NCBI GenBank assembly: GCA_027717645.1
Contig: JALLOG010000014.1
Coordinates: forward strand, 1 to 39,339
DNA: 39,339 nucleotides
Origin: Desulfobacterota bacterium AH_259_B03_O07
Lineage (GTDB): Bacteria > Desulfobacterota_D > UBA1144 > Nemesobacterales > CSP1-2
Direction of reading: 5' to 3'
Part shown: piece by piece, positions 24,090 through 32,259 of the stretch
Position numbering within the stretch: position 1 is the stretch's first letter
How the letters are laid out: every line of letters starts with the position of its first letter
Notes under the pieces: generated by a model
Databases searched by the model: none
Seen by the model: the letters and a program-made list of their open reading frames with translations, nothing else
What the model was told of the DNA's origin: nothing
Translations under genes and position numbers: made by a program

Positions 24090-24992
24090 TTATTTGATAT
24101 AACCATAAATGCGTGCCATTTCCTCAACCGACTCATAATCCTTATGATCTGCTTCAATGTAGCCATCCGGGCTGTAAACATGACTAAGTAGATATTTATA
24201 TTCAGGCTGGTTTAGTTTTAACATAGCTTCCTTAAATGCTGCTTTTCTCTCAATTTCTAGTCCCTTCCTAGCACAAACCAAATGAGAGGGTATCAGTTTT
24301 GATTCGGCTATCCATGTTATCTTTTCAAGCTGATCTGCAGTTAATAACAAATCTGCAAACTGACTTGTTCCAGCTGCATCTACCAAACCGTTTGCAACAG
24401 CCTGTATAGATTGTTGGTAGCCTCCAGCAAAGTACACAGTGCTAAAATACTTCTGCGGATCATCACTCTGTTCTATCAATCCAGCTCGAACAAAAATGTC
24501 CAGGGGATAGATGTATCCGGATTCGGAAATTGGATCTGCGAACGCAATGGTCTTTCCACGAAGATCCTCAAGCTTTTTAATTCCACTGTCCCTGCGAACA
24601 AAGATTCGACCACGATAAAACGGACTACCCCTATAAACCTCTGAAAGTAGTACCTCTGCACCAATCTGATCATGAGCTAACACATAAGGTAACCCACCCA
24701 TAAAAGAGATGTCGGCTTCCCCATTTCTCAGAGCCTCTACCGCTGCAGCGTGATCCTGAGTTACATAACCCTTCACAGGTATCCCCATCTCTTTTTCAAG
24801 ATACTTAGTGATTATTTCAATATCTCCAATTAGCTTTTCGGGGTTTTCCTGAGGAATAAATGCCAAAACTAAAGGCTTACCTTTCACTTCAGTAGCTTGA
24901 ACTAGTGAAAATGATAAACTCATCAAGAAGGCTAGAAATAGTGAAAAAACACAACTTCGAATCCGTGACATATCTTTCATCTCTTTATCCAT
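24090..24992 (-). CDS. PhnD-type periplasmic substrate-binding protein
   Basis: The 300-aa exported binding protein has a signal peptide (about 8-34, ending near VQATEVKG). Family features are LVLAFIPQENPEKL, GIPVKGYVTQDHAAAVEALR, ADISFMGGLPYVLA, GKTIAFADPISESGYIYPL and GGYQQSIQAVANGLVDAAG. PhnD proteins bind phosphonates, and relatives bind phosphite, hypophosphite or other small ligands. No phosphonate-lyase or phosphite oxidase gene is near. Its ATG lies 5 bp after the cytochrome stop; internal Met5 or Met8 are alternative starts with GAG-containing sites. Confidence 0.92.
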   Translation of the reverse strand: MDKEMKDMSRIRSCVFSLFLAFLMSLSFSLVQATEVKGKPLVLAFIPQENPEKLIGDIEIITKYLEKEMGIPVKGYVTQDHAAAVEALRNGEADISFMGGLPYVLAHDQIGAEVLLSEVYRGSPFYRGRIFVRRDSGIKKLEDLRGKTIAFADPISESGYIYPLDIFVRAGLIEQSDDPQKYFSTVYFAGGYQQSIQAVANGLVDAAGTSQFADLLLTADQLEKITWIAESKLIPSHLVCARKGLEIERKAAFKEAMLKLNQPEYKYLLSHVYSPDGYIEADHKDYESVEEMARIYGYIK

Positions 24993-24997
24993 ATTTA

Positions 24998-26911
24998 TTA
25001 CTTAAACTCCGGACTATATCTATTTTCTAAATCCTGATATTCGGTCCATAAAACCGTAGACCTTTTCCAATCACCTGCTTCCACTGCTTCAAGAATTTGA
25101 TTGAGTTTGTCAGAAAGGGCATAAACCCTTGGGGCTTGACTCAGATCTTGCAAACCGACTGAATCGGCACGAAGATCCTTCGATACCGTTTTCAACAAAA
25201 GCTCTGTATGAAACTTGTCCTGAGCTGGAATAAGGGTGTTTAACGTACTGAGAAAGGTGGATAATTCGCTCCAATCCAACAAAAATCTTGTGTTTTCTGC
25301 GGTAAATTCTTCAAATGGCTCTTCTCCGGTCCCGACTGCTTCGAGATAAGCAGTCAAGTCAGATTTCTCCCCTTTTGTAAGACCAAGATTGAATTTTTGG
25401 TTAAACCAGTCTACTACCTCTGACAGTGTTTCAAAAGAACCATCATGGAAATATGGGGAGGTATATTTAATATTTATCAGGTTTGGTGTATCAAAGAAGC
25501 TATCTCGGGCACCCGGACTTGCAGGGTTGCCAGAGCCAATATCATGTCTCAATCCGTCTATGAAATTGGCACTAGGAATGTGGCACGTAGTGCAAGCACG
25601 ATCACCCATACCTTCGAATTTCGTATTGAAGATGGTCTGACCGCGGTTGGCTTCGATTGAAGCTTTATCATTTAAAGTACCATCCGGATTTAAGTATGTT
25701 GATGGCAACCAGTCGAATTCTAGCATATATGCTACTAATGCGTCAAGCATAAGAGGCGATGGTTCCTGACCACCAAATTCATTTACAATAACATTACGTA
25801 CAAAATCTCTAAGACTCGTGAATCTGCCATCTCTGCCATATGGAGCAGTAAATCTTAGACCCCTTAAGCTTGGAATATCGAGTGGATCTTGTCTATGATC
25901 ATTAAAGTGAGGATTGAAGAATTGTCCATCGACATCTGCTGACCCTGGTTGTCGACTAATTCCAGGAATCACGAAACGCTTATTTATATCACTTCGATTA
26001 TGACAAGTCGCGCATGCTATGCCAAGGGTTCTAGCCGGTTCTCCAAAGATCTCAGGGGAGTCGAACAACATATCGCCAAAAGCTACCAAAAAAAGGTCCT
26101 TTTCGTCTATTCCGCGGGCTTCAAAGTTTAAAACCAAACGTGGTAGTGGATCCTGATCGTTTAGATCACTTCCTGGGGGCAACCATGGAGAAGATTTACG
26201 CTGGTTATTTATTTTACCGCCCACAAAAGGCAAGGGCGCTAAATCACCTGATGGTTTAAACCCTCCTTCCTCGTAGTTTTCGATCAGATAATCTTCAACA
26301 AATTCCCTCGCTCTTAAAAATTGCTCAGGTGACGGTTCTTTTATACCAACACCGAGTACACCCGCGCTTCCAATGCTGCTCGTCATCTCTAACCAAGCTT
26401 TCCCCATGTCATCGTAAGAACCCTGATCGACTTCCTCAATAAAATCTTCGAAAGCACGATATATGCGCTTAGCATTATTCACATTTTCAAGTGCAAAGCC
26501 TGGTTCATTGAGTTTATCCTGTGCTTGATGTAAATGGTATCTTATCAATTGTGAAAGAGCCCTAGTAGATGCGGAATACAGCTGGAATCTGTCTTTTTTA
26601 TCTATAGCGGCCTTTATCTCTGCCGTATGGTCCTCTCCTGTGAAATCTTTTAAAGGCGCAAAGGCCTGAAATATCGAAACATACTGATACCCCTGTTTAT
26701 CAACTTTACTGTACTCCTTTTCAATCAGTTCCCAGTTAACTGGTTTGAGATTTGCATAAAATAAACTTCTGAGATAAGCGGCGGGTACAGGATGCCAAGG
26801 TTCTTCTTTCACAATGTGTGAATGTGCTGGTATCGAAATTAGAAAAATGAGCAATATATATTTTAACGATAAGGGATTAAGTTTCCCCATAATCACGGCT
26901 ATAATATTCAT
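24998..26911 (-). CDS. exported di-heme c-type cytochrome (MauG/CcpA-like) with extra helical domains
   Basis: The 637-aa protein has a signal peptide (about 12-31) and two heme-binding motifs, CATCH (300-304) and CTTCH (440-444), spaced as in bacterial di-heme peroxidases and MauG. IPSLRGLRFTAPYGRDGRF and TPNLINIKYTSPYFHDGSF are the conserved heme-pocket strands after each motif. Peroxidases and MauG are usually about 320-390 aa. Here about 210 N-terminal residues form a predicted helical bundle (IEKEYSKVDKQGYQYVSIFQ, STRALSQLIRYHLHQAQDKL), and a further helical region ends the protein (545-637). It acts in the periplasm. Its ATG overlaps the regulator stop as ATGA, so the two are translationally coupled. 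Confidence 0.92.
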   Translation of the reverse strand: MNIIAVIMGKLNPLSLKYILLIFLISIPAHSHIVKEEPWHPVPAAYLRSLFYANLKPVNWELIEKEYSKVDKQGYQYVSIFQAFAPLKDFTGEDHTAEIKAAIDKKDRFQLYSASTRALSQLIRYHLHQAQDKLNEPGFALENVNNAKRIYRAFEDFIEEVDQGSYDDMGKAWLEMTSSIGSAGVLGVGIKEPSPEQFLRAREFVEDYLIENYEEGGFKPSGDLAPLPFVGGKINNQRKSSPWLPPGSDLNDQDPLPRLVLNFEARGIDEKDLFLVAFGDMLFDSPEIFGEPARTLGIACATCHNRSDINKRFVIPGISRQPGSADVDGQFFNPHFNDHRQDPLDIPSLRGLRFTAPYGRDGRFTSLRDFVRNVIVNEFGGQEPSPLMLDALVAYMLEFDWLPSTYLNPDGTLNDKASIEANRGQTIFNTKFEGMGDRACTTCHIPSANFIDGLRHDIGSGNPASPGARDSFFDTPNLINIKYTSPYFHDGSFETLSEVVDWFNQKFNLGLTKGEKSDLTAYLEAVGTGEEPFEEFTAENTRFLLDWSELSTFLSTLNTLIPAQDKFHTELLLKTVSKDLRADSVGLQDLSQAPRVYALSDKLNQILEAVEAGDWKRSTVLWTEYQDLENRYSPEFK

Positions 26912-27606
26912 ACCGTCAAATGTTTTTTCTCCTCTTCCTTTAACCTTCTTTCAATCTGAGTAACGTAAATCTTTTTAGCAACAGCCAATGGAATGTGATA
27001 ATGAGAACTTCCTACCTTTATATCCAAATCACCCTCAAAAGGAGTCTTGTTCTTAATGCTTATACTTACACCAGGTAGTAAACCCAGCTTAAACATAAAC
27101 CGGAGCTTATTAGGGTCACCATCACTCACGCTGTTTATTACCAATTTCTTCCCGACCTCCGCTTCAGCCAATGTATAATTATCTTCTACCTTTTCTATGT
27201 CTCCACTCCTTGTGGGTATCGGATCACCGTGAGGATCCGCTTTTGGATAACCTAGAACTCGATCTATGCTGTCCATAATTTCATCCGATATATAATGTTC
27301 CAGTTGTTCAGCTTCGTCATGAACCTTATCCCATTCAAGCTCCAAGATCTCTTTAAGAAACAGCTCAACCAATCGATGTCTGCGGATTACCTTTACCGCT
27401 ATCTTTTCCCCACCCTCCGTCAACACAACTCCGTGGTACGAAACGTGTTTTACTAGTTTCTGTTTTGCGAGTTTCTTTATCATGGAGGTCACGGTTGCAT
27501 TAGAAAGTTGAAGCCTCTCGGCAATTGACGAAGTTGTGACCTTTTCCTTACCCTTCTGAAGCTTAAAAATCGCCTTTAAATAATCTTCAATAGTAGGACT
27601 AATCAT
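26908..27606 (-). CDS. DtxR/MntR-family metal-dependent repressor
   Basis: The 232-aa regulator has an N-terminal winged helix (TTSSIAERLQLSNATVTSMI), a dimerisation and metal domain, and a C-terminal FeoA/SH3-like domain (about 150-222). Ligands match MntR more than DtxR: Asp8 (IEDY), His77 (RRHRLVE), Glu100, Glu103 and His104 (EQLEH, where DtxR has Cys-x-x-Glu-His). MntR's Glu11 is Lys here. It probably senses Mn(II) or Fe(II) and represses its own operon. The candidate operator TTTAGACTCATCTAAA lies 43 bp upstream of its start. It is the first gene of the operon with the cytochrome and the ABC importer. Confidence 0.93.
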   Translation of the reverse strand: MISPTIEDYLKAIFKLQKGKEKVTTSSIAERLQLSNATVTSMIKKLAKQKLVKHVSYHGVVLTEGGEKIAVKVIRRHRLVELFLKEILELEWDKVHDEAEQLEHYISDEIMDSIDRVLGYPKADPHGDPIPTRSGDIEKVEDNYTLAEAEVGKKLVINSVSDGDPNKLRFMFKLGLLPGVSISIKNKTPFEGDLDIKVGSSHYHIPLAVAKKIYVTQIERRLKEEEKKHLTV

Positions 27607-27648
27607 TTGTTTTCTATAATTAATTCTTTAGAATCCTCAATTTAAAAG

Positions 27649-27664
27649 TTTAGACTCATCTAAA
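27649..27664. promoter_or_regulatory. candidate DtxR/MntR operator (TTAG-N6-CTAA)
   Basis: TTTAGACTCATCTAAA is an inverted repeat (TTTAGA/TCTAAA with a 4-nt spacer). It contains TTAG-N6-CTAA, the core shared by DtxR-type operators. It lies between the outer-membrane protein gene and the regulator gene, 43 bp before the regulator ATG. Confidence 0.55.
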
Positions 27665-27751
27665 TTATATGATGAAATATTATATAGGTCAAGGGATGGT
27701 TAAAATTTATTTTTCAGGCGTGGTTTCTGCTCCGGAGACAGAAATTCTAAT

Positions 27752-28552
27752 TCAAAACAGAAATGTAAAAGCTGCAGATATCAATATTTCATTATCTGTA
27801 TTCCTCGTATAGACATCAGGGGTGACGCCAATGATTATTGTAAGCATTTCGTTTACCGGTGAAGTAAAACCAGCGGTCACATTGAGGACTGATATACTTT
27901 CTTCCCCGTCAGGATCCTCGAATGAGAATCCGGCTTCAATAACGGGTTGCAACCATGGTCTTATAAAGTAACCAAAGCCAATATCGGCAACAAAACCGAC
28001 ACTCTCATTCTCCACTAATGCTAGAACTACATCGGCATCCATAGAAAAAGACTCGGAGAAATCTTTCGTTAGAATTAGGCCGAAGGGCTCAAATATCCAC
28101 TTATCATCACTAGTGCTTGTAGGAACGGTGATTCCCCCCTGGTATGCCAAAGAGAAGGGAAATTGTTGTCCTTGATCTATAAATCTATATTTCATTCCGA
28201 ATGCGATATTCCCAAAATTAGACTCGGTGCGAATTACATCAGAATCTTCAACGGATAAATACCCTAAATTAGTACCAATTTCCAAATCGTTTAGAACTCC
28301 CAGCGTAAAACGTGTACCTCCTTCAAATCCTATTGTAGTATCACTGTCGTCAATAAAAACTAGACCGAAAAATGGCTCTATCTCAAATCGCTTAAATGGT
28401 ACTGTCTCAGCACTCGGCACTATAACCTTTGAATTTGAAATGCCTCCAACTGCTGTAGCTTTTTGAGAAGGAAGTAATAGAAAGACAAAGAATAAGATAG
28501 GAAATGATCTTATGATCTTATAACCTGCAATTCTCAGTTCTAATATGTCCAT
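27752..28552 (-). CDS. outer-membrane beta-barrel protein
   Basis: The 266-aa protein has an N-terminal signal peptide (about 14-33) and alternating hydrophobic/polar beta strands throughout: FKRFEIEPFFGLVFIDDSD, GTRFTLGVLNDLEIGTNLGY, IAFGMKYRFI, FVADIGFGYFIRPWLQPVIE and a final strand ending in Phe (LISAAFTFLF). The terminal Phe and strand pattern fit BAM-inserted transporters of the MetA/phenol-degradation-like type. It is on the same strand as the regulator operon, 145 bp upstream, and may be the outer-membrane channel for the same substrate, but it could also be a separate unit. Confidence 0.75.
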   Translation of the reverse strand: MDILELRIAGYKIIRSFPILFFVFLLLPSQKATAVGGISNSKVIVPSAETVPFKRFEIEPFFGLVFIDDSDTTIGFEGGTRFTLGVLNDLEIGTNLGYLSVEDSDVIRTESNFGNIAFGMKYRFIDQGQQFPFSLAYQGGITVPTSTSDDKWIFEPFGLILTKDFSESFSMDADVVLALVENESVGFVADIGFGYFIRPWLQPVIEAGFSFEDPDGEESISVLNVTAGFTSPVNEMLTIIIGVTPDVYTRNTDNEILISAAFTFLF

Positions 28553-28899
28553 TTTAGACCTGAGATAGTGTACTACGGCACTTTGATATAGAGGCGTAAT
28601 TCAACTCCTCCTTCGAATTAAGCAGTGGTGATAGCGAAAATCAACCCAATATTTAGCATATTCAAACTTTATATTTAGAGTACGCTAATATTATTCGAAC
28701 CTATTCTATTGTCAAATTGATAGGTCCACTATGAAACTAGATTCTCCAGGGTTGGGCCAGTATTAAATGTCTTAGATGGAGAAAATTACTTTTAGTAAAT
28801 TCTTGGGAAGTCTCGTCCTTAGCCAGGTCGAAGGATTGTTTCTTTGTACCTCGGCTGAACTTAATTCAGTATCAAGACAATGAAGAGAATATTGAGTCT
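28553..28899. other. intergenic, nothing recognised
   Basis: This 347-bp AT-rich stretch between two minus-strand genes has no ORF of note. TATCAAGACAATGAAG near 28869 faintly resembles the CTTGATACA repeat. Confidence 0.4.
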
Positions 28900-29334
28900 C
28901 TATTTATCTATGACATACCCACAAATATATTTATACATCGAGTCATCCAGGCTACCATCTGAAATTGGAGCATATTTAATGTCCTGTTTTTCAGACCCCA
29001 CAAGTTTCTCATCCGAGCTATAAGCATCTATCTGTGTTATAGCCTGAGTCTTATTTGAACAATTAAAATGTGTAAAACTCAAAAATTCAGTGAAGGTCTT
29101 TCCTTCTTTATACTCTTGGGGCTTTGAAAATACAGATTTTAACCAAACAGTCCTAATATCTCCTTCTCTCTTGATACTCTCAATATCGACATAATATTCT
29201 GTTTTACCAAACCTTTGCAGCTCCGCTACTTCACTTAATTTCACCCAATTTGCTGAAATAGCATCATTCTTAAACATAAAGCTTAGAAAGACTATAAGTA
29301 ATATTCTAAAAGACAAATTATAGATTCTTATCAT
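28900..29334 (-). CDS. exported surface-adhesin-E-like protein
   Basis: The 144-aa protein has a signal peptide (about 6-28, before ANWVKL). The mature part matches the Adhesin_E-like pattern: ANWVKLSEV, then TEYYVDIESIKREGDIRTVW, a long strand region and a C-terminal CGYV. Two cysteines (in FNCSNK and YICGY) could form a disulfide. The related Haemophilus protein E is a surface adhesin, but in many bacteria these are unassigned exported proteins. Confidence 0.6.
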   Translation of the reverse strand: MIRIYNLSFRILLIVFLSFMFKNDAISANWVKLSEVAELQRFGKTEYYVDIESIKREGDIRTVWLKSVFSKPQEYKEGKTFTEFLSFTHFNCSNKTQAITQIDAYSSDEKLVGSEKQDIKYAPISDGSLDDSMYKYICGYVIDK

Positions 29335-29360
29335 GATTGGCTCCCAAATGATTATTGTTT

Positions 29361-29627
29361 ATGGTTTTATTTTCGGACGTTCTGTACCAAAACCTAAGAG
29401 ATCAGCGTGGAAAACGTGAAATAATCAAGATTGGTCTGATTATAAATAGTAATGGACTTATTGAGCTAAAACGGGAATTCAGAATATTTATAAAGGCGTT
29501 CCTCGATTTAAGAAATTTCCCCTTTGATACTCATACTCTTAAATTGGTCTTTGAATCATTTGTTTTTGATACAAAAGAACTCATATTTACAGTACCCGAC
29601 GATATAAATCTAGATATCGCTCGGTAG
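29361..29627 (+). pseudogene. fragment of a pentameric ligand-gated ion channel (Cys-loop-like)
   Basis: This 88-codon frame encodes only the middle of the extracellular ligand-binding domain of a bacterial GLIC/ELIC-type channel. The diagnostic stretch DLRNFPFDTHTLKLVFESF is followed by DTKELIF. Intact channels are about 300 aa or more and continue with four TM helices; here the frame stops at 29625-29627, 15 bp before repeat copy D. The N-terminal 80 or so residues are also missing, because the upstream gene lies on the opposite strand. It has no ribosome binding site and is a remnant. Confidence 0.65.
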
Positions 29628-29642
29628 AGAAGAGATTTTTAT

Positions 29643-29661
29643 CCGATTTCATGCATAAGCC
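29643..29661 (+). repeat. TTTATGCATAAA-family repeat end, copy D (degenerate)
   Basis: CCGATTTCATGCATAAGCC differs from the consensus CCCATTTTATGCATAAACC at three positions. It lies directly after the truncated ion-channel fragment. Confidence 0.45.
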
Positions 29662-29686
29662 ACTTATATCACCGTTGTGGTCATTG

Positions 29687-29706
29687 TAAAAAGCCCTACC
29701 TTAGGG
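29687..29706 (-). terminator. short terminator-like hairpin at the end of secreted protein A
   Basis: On the minus strand CCCTA-AGG-TAGGG is followed by CTTTTTAC. The stop codon of the gene at 29701 lies in the stem. The stem is only 5 bp. Confidence 0.35.
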
Positions 29707-30195
29707 AAGCTTCCACTCACCCCACCAGATGGAATAACCTTGTGGGGTTGGTCCAGTTATGTTTTGATGGACGCCGTAGAAGTTATTGTTTCCTTTGATC
29801 CCTGTGTACTTCCCTGTTCCACCAGTCCATTGGAAGTCACCTTCGCACTTGGGGCTTCCTTTGCTACCTTTGCACTTCCACACCAGAAAGACCATATCAC
29901 CGTCAAAGTCGGTGATGGTACAATAACCATGAGCTTTGCTTATTCCCTTAATAACGTCGTCTACACCAGGGCAAACCACTGATGCGTGATGTAGGAATCC
30001 CTTGCCCTCATCATTGAAAACCGTCCCGCTGAACTCTCCAGCGAAGAATCCGTGATCTTTCCCTATCTCGAATACCTTTCCAACCGCATACCATCCGAAG
30101 TGTATGTTGTATGTCCCTTGCTTCTCCAATGCAAAAACCGCTGAGGTTGGCAATAGAATAGCTACTACTAAACAACCAAGAATAAATTTCTTCAT
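29701..30195 (-). CDS. secreted protein A (KQGTY/GGTGKYTG family)
   Basis: The 164-aa protein has a signal peptide (MKKFILGCLVVAILLPTSA). I start at 30195 because GAGGAGGT lies just upstream; the frame opens to 30282 and encodes a second hydrophobic leader there. The mature part is paralogous to the protein at 35135: LEKQGTYN, FGWYAVGKVFEI, FSGTVFNDEGKGFLHHAS, GYCTITDFDGDMVFLVWK, FQWTGGTGKYTGIKGNNNF and GEWKLP all have counterparts. The beta-rich pattern with GGTGKYTG resembles allene-oxide-cyclase-like/lipocalin-type barrels. Function is unknown. Confidence 0.8.
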   Translation of the reverse strand: MKKFILGCLVVAILLPTSAVFALEKQGTYNIHFGWYAVGKVFEIGKDHGFFAGEFSGTVFNDEGKGFLHHASVVCPGVDDVIKGISKAHGYCTITDFDGDMVFLVWKCKGSKGSPKCEGDFQWTGGTGKYTGIKGNNNFYGVHQNITGPTPQGYSIWWGEWKLP

Positions 30196-30744
30196 GGTCC
30201 TTAACCTCCTCTGCTTGGCCGTGACCAAAAACAACCCGACTAATACTGAAACAAATAATATTCTCATCGTTTTACCCTCCATTCATTGTGTTTTTTTGCA
30301 TAATCCCATTTTATGCATAAACATTTTCTATTTCCAGTATCCCGCAAAGATAAGTTCATGTCAATAAAACTTTCCTTTCTGACCACATATTTCCTTGAAA
30401 ACAAACCTTTTTTCCTTCAAGCATCTGCCCCCCCCCCTACAATACTGCCAGGGTTTATGTTAGAGAAAGACCTATAAAATTGATTAGAAAGGAAGTTAAC
30501 AATAATCGCAAGGAAGGATACCATTCTTCATGAGTCCAACTTAAACCGGCCCTAACAAAAGGGGAGCAGTACACAAGAATGATATATTATTACAAAAGGC
30601 AAATGTCTTTAAACAGATTTAAATTTGAAGTTGTATTTTATCTTACTGAAGGTGGTAACGAGACTGAATGCTGGTGACTCTAATCATGAAAAGGGATTAT
30701 TGTTAAAGTATAATTTCCTTAACAAATAAATTTAGGGGGTTTGT
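30196..30744. other. intergenic region with repeat copy E
   Basis: The region contains the leader of gene A, repeat copy E (30305-30575) and, after 30600, about 140 bp without features up to the ribosome binding site (AGGGGG) of the gene at 30745. A run of ten C residues lies at 30428-30437 inside the repeat. Confidence 0.6.
30305..30575 (+). repeat. TTTATGCATAAA-family repeat, copy E (long form)
   Basis: It starts CCCATTTTATGCATAAAC and shares CGCAAAGATAAGTTCA with copy F. It then has about 160 bp also partly found in copy C, then CCAACTTAAACCG...ACAAAAGGGGAGCAGTAC, again shared with copy F. It therefore looks like a long version of the element whose middle is deleted in 34658-34854. Its right inverted end is missing. 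Confidence 0.65.
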
Positions 30745-31146
30745 ATGAAGATAAAAAACTTTGCAATATCGTTATTAATTTTCTTTTCATTTATTTTTGC
30801 TTTAGGTATTGACAGTTATGCTCAGCCGGGACGTGCTTTCGTCATAAGTCGCGACATGTTCATAATAACACGTCCGACATTTACTTTTGCATGTCCTACC
30901 AATTTTACTGTTCAAACTGGTGCTTTACAATGCCCAGGTAGTTCTGTTATGGTGGGAGCAGGTTGTGATGTGAATACCACCGCAGGTGTGTTGAACATAC
31001 TTGTTTGACCTATTATTACATCATTAGAGCTAATTAGTGGGAATATTAACGTAGTTCAAGCAAACAATTGCGTGTTTGATGGCTGTACAGGGGTGGGTTC
31101 TGTTGATATTACACCATATGCTGTTTGCTTAAAAGTGGGTTCATGA
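30745..31146 (+). pseudogene. secreted Cys-containing protein interrupted by an in-frame TGA
   Basis: An 87-codon frame with a signal peptide (MKIKNFAISLLIFFSFIF, cleaved near YAQ) and a cysteine pattern (FACPTNF, LQCPGSS, GAGCDV) ends at TGA 31006-31008. Reading on in the same frame gives 45 more codons of the same character (SLELISGNINVVQANNCVFD, GCTGVGSVDITPYAVCLKVG) to TGA 31144-31146. A full-length protein of about 133 aa is therefore split by one stop. This may be a nonsense mutation, readthrough or a recoded UGA; I see no clear SECIS-like hairpin after it. AGGGGG precedes the ATG. Confidence 0.55.
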
Positions 31147-31503
31147 TTTATTTGATTTAAGTAACTACTGGCATCGCACTGGCCTTACACACTGAGGCGA
31201 ATCATTCCGGGGGATATTTACAGTATCTAACCCAAAATAGAGAAATGGGATTATAATTTAAATAGAAACATTTTGAGTTCTCTTAGGTTGTCATGGGGAT
31301 AGGTCAAATAGTGTTCCACCTTCCGTAATTAAAGCCCCGGGGTCTTGAAGCCTTGGGGCTTTTTATCATCATCTTATATAATATTATCTTAATTGAATCC
31401 ACACATAAAAATTTGTTATGCTATTATTCATTAAAATTTAAGTTTCGTTTATAAGCATTGGGTACTGACTTTACCCACATAGGAATAGCCGTGCCAGGTC
31501 ATA
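31147..31503. other. intergenic region with terminator
   Basis: The stretch has no ORF. It contains the strong terminator at 31331-31366 about 185 bp after the secreted-protein gene and the leader of the nuclease gene. Confidence 0.5.
31331..31366 (+). terminator. Rho-independent terminator
   Basis: AAAGCCCC (31331-31338) pairs with GGGGCTTT (31355-31362), and the plus strand then reads TTTATC. A T tract follows a G+C-rich stem. Confidence 0.75.
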
Positions 31504-32259
31504 ATGAAAGAAGATTCTAATCACAAGCTTAAAGAACAATTCATTAATAGCTTTAAAAGTATATCTAAAAAAAAGAAGCAAGATATACTGAACAGAAATT
31601 TAGAAGATGGACTTAATCATTATATTGAGGCTATTTTTGAAGATGATACACAAGATGATAGGGATTTATCGATTTTAGTTTCAAAAACTATGTTAATTGG
31701 TGACTTTTTTGATGTTGTTCAAGAATTCCATTCCATAATCAAAACATGTGGATCCCCAATTGAAAAGACTATGTTTTCTGCTTTAGTTATATTAGGAAAA
31801 CATAGGTATGATGCTGTTCAATATATTCATTTGATTCATGATCCTGACCTTAATATGACTTATTATGCCCGAGCCGGTGATCCACTCGGAGGGCAATCAA
31901 GATTGATTATAGAAACCCAGGCACAAATTGGGGAGTTCCATGTAGATTTTCTTTTAACTCTCAATGTGGATTCTTTCTCACGAAGCAAGTCAAATGTGAT
32001 CGATTTCTCTACCGGCGAAAACATTATGAAAGAAAAATATATAGAACTTGAACAAAAGTTAATAATAGAGTGTGATGGTCATGACTTTCACGAACGTACC
32101 AAAAAACAAGCTAGGAAAGATAAAGAGAGAGATAGGTTTCTTCAAAGTACTGGTACTCCCGTATTTCGCTATACAGGTTCGGAAATATGGGAGAACGTTT
32201 TCAAATGTGCTAAAGAAGTTTTTGAGGCCCTAGACAAATTAGCTGAAAGCATTAAATAG
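31504..32259 (+). CDS. PD-(D/E)XK-fold endonuclease-like protein (DUF559/Vsr-like)
   Basis: The protein is 251 aa. The C-terminal 130 residues carry a restriction-endonuclease-like core: SPIEKTMFSAL, then the strand QAQIGEFHVDFLL (metal Asp), then KLIIECDGHDFHE (the ExD-type active strand) and KDKERDRFLQSTGTPVFRYTGSEI, the helix-strand closure typical of DUF559/MTES_1575-like proteins. The N-terminal 85 residues are helical with no recognised domain. Such proteins often occur in defence or mobile contexts, and its neighbours here are accessory genes. No methylase partner is present. Confidence 0.75.
   Translation: MKEDSNHKLKEQFINSFKSISKKKKQDILNRNLEDGLNHYIEAIFEDDTQDDRDLSILVSKTMLIGDFFDVVQEFHSIIKTCGSPIEKTMFSALVILGKHRYDAVQYIHLIHDPDLNMTYYARAGDPLGGQSRLIIETQAQIGEFHVDFLLTLNVDSFSRSKSNVIDFSTGENIMKEKYIELEQKLIIECDGHDFHERTKKQARKDKERDRFLQSTGTPVFRYTGSEIWENVFKCAKEVFEALDKLAESIK

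Noticed and set aside
22431-24992. calling the ABC genes a phosphonate transporter outright
   Set aside because: Family resemblance is to PhnDCE, but no phosphonate-processing genes are present and the regulator is metal-type, so the substrate is left open and no phn symbols are given.
30428-30437. run of ten C residues as a phase-variation tract
   Set aside because: It lies in a non-coding repeat, far from a start codon or promoter; it may also be a sequencing artefact.
31006-31050. selenocysteine insertion site
   Set aside because: The short ATTAG-AG-CTAAT inverted repeat after the TGA is too small and lacks SECIS-like features; kept only as one possible explanation.
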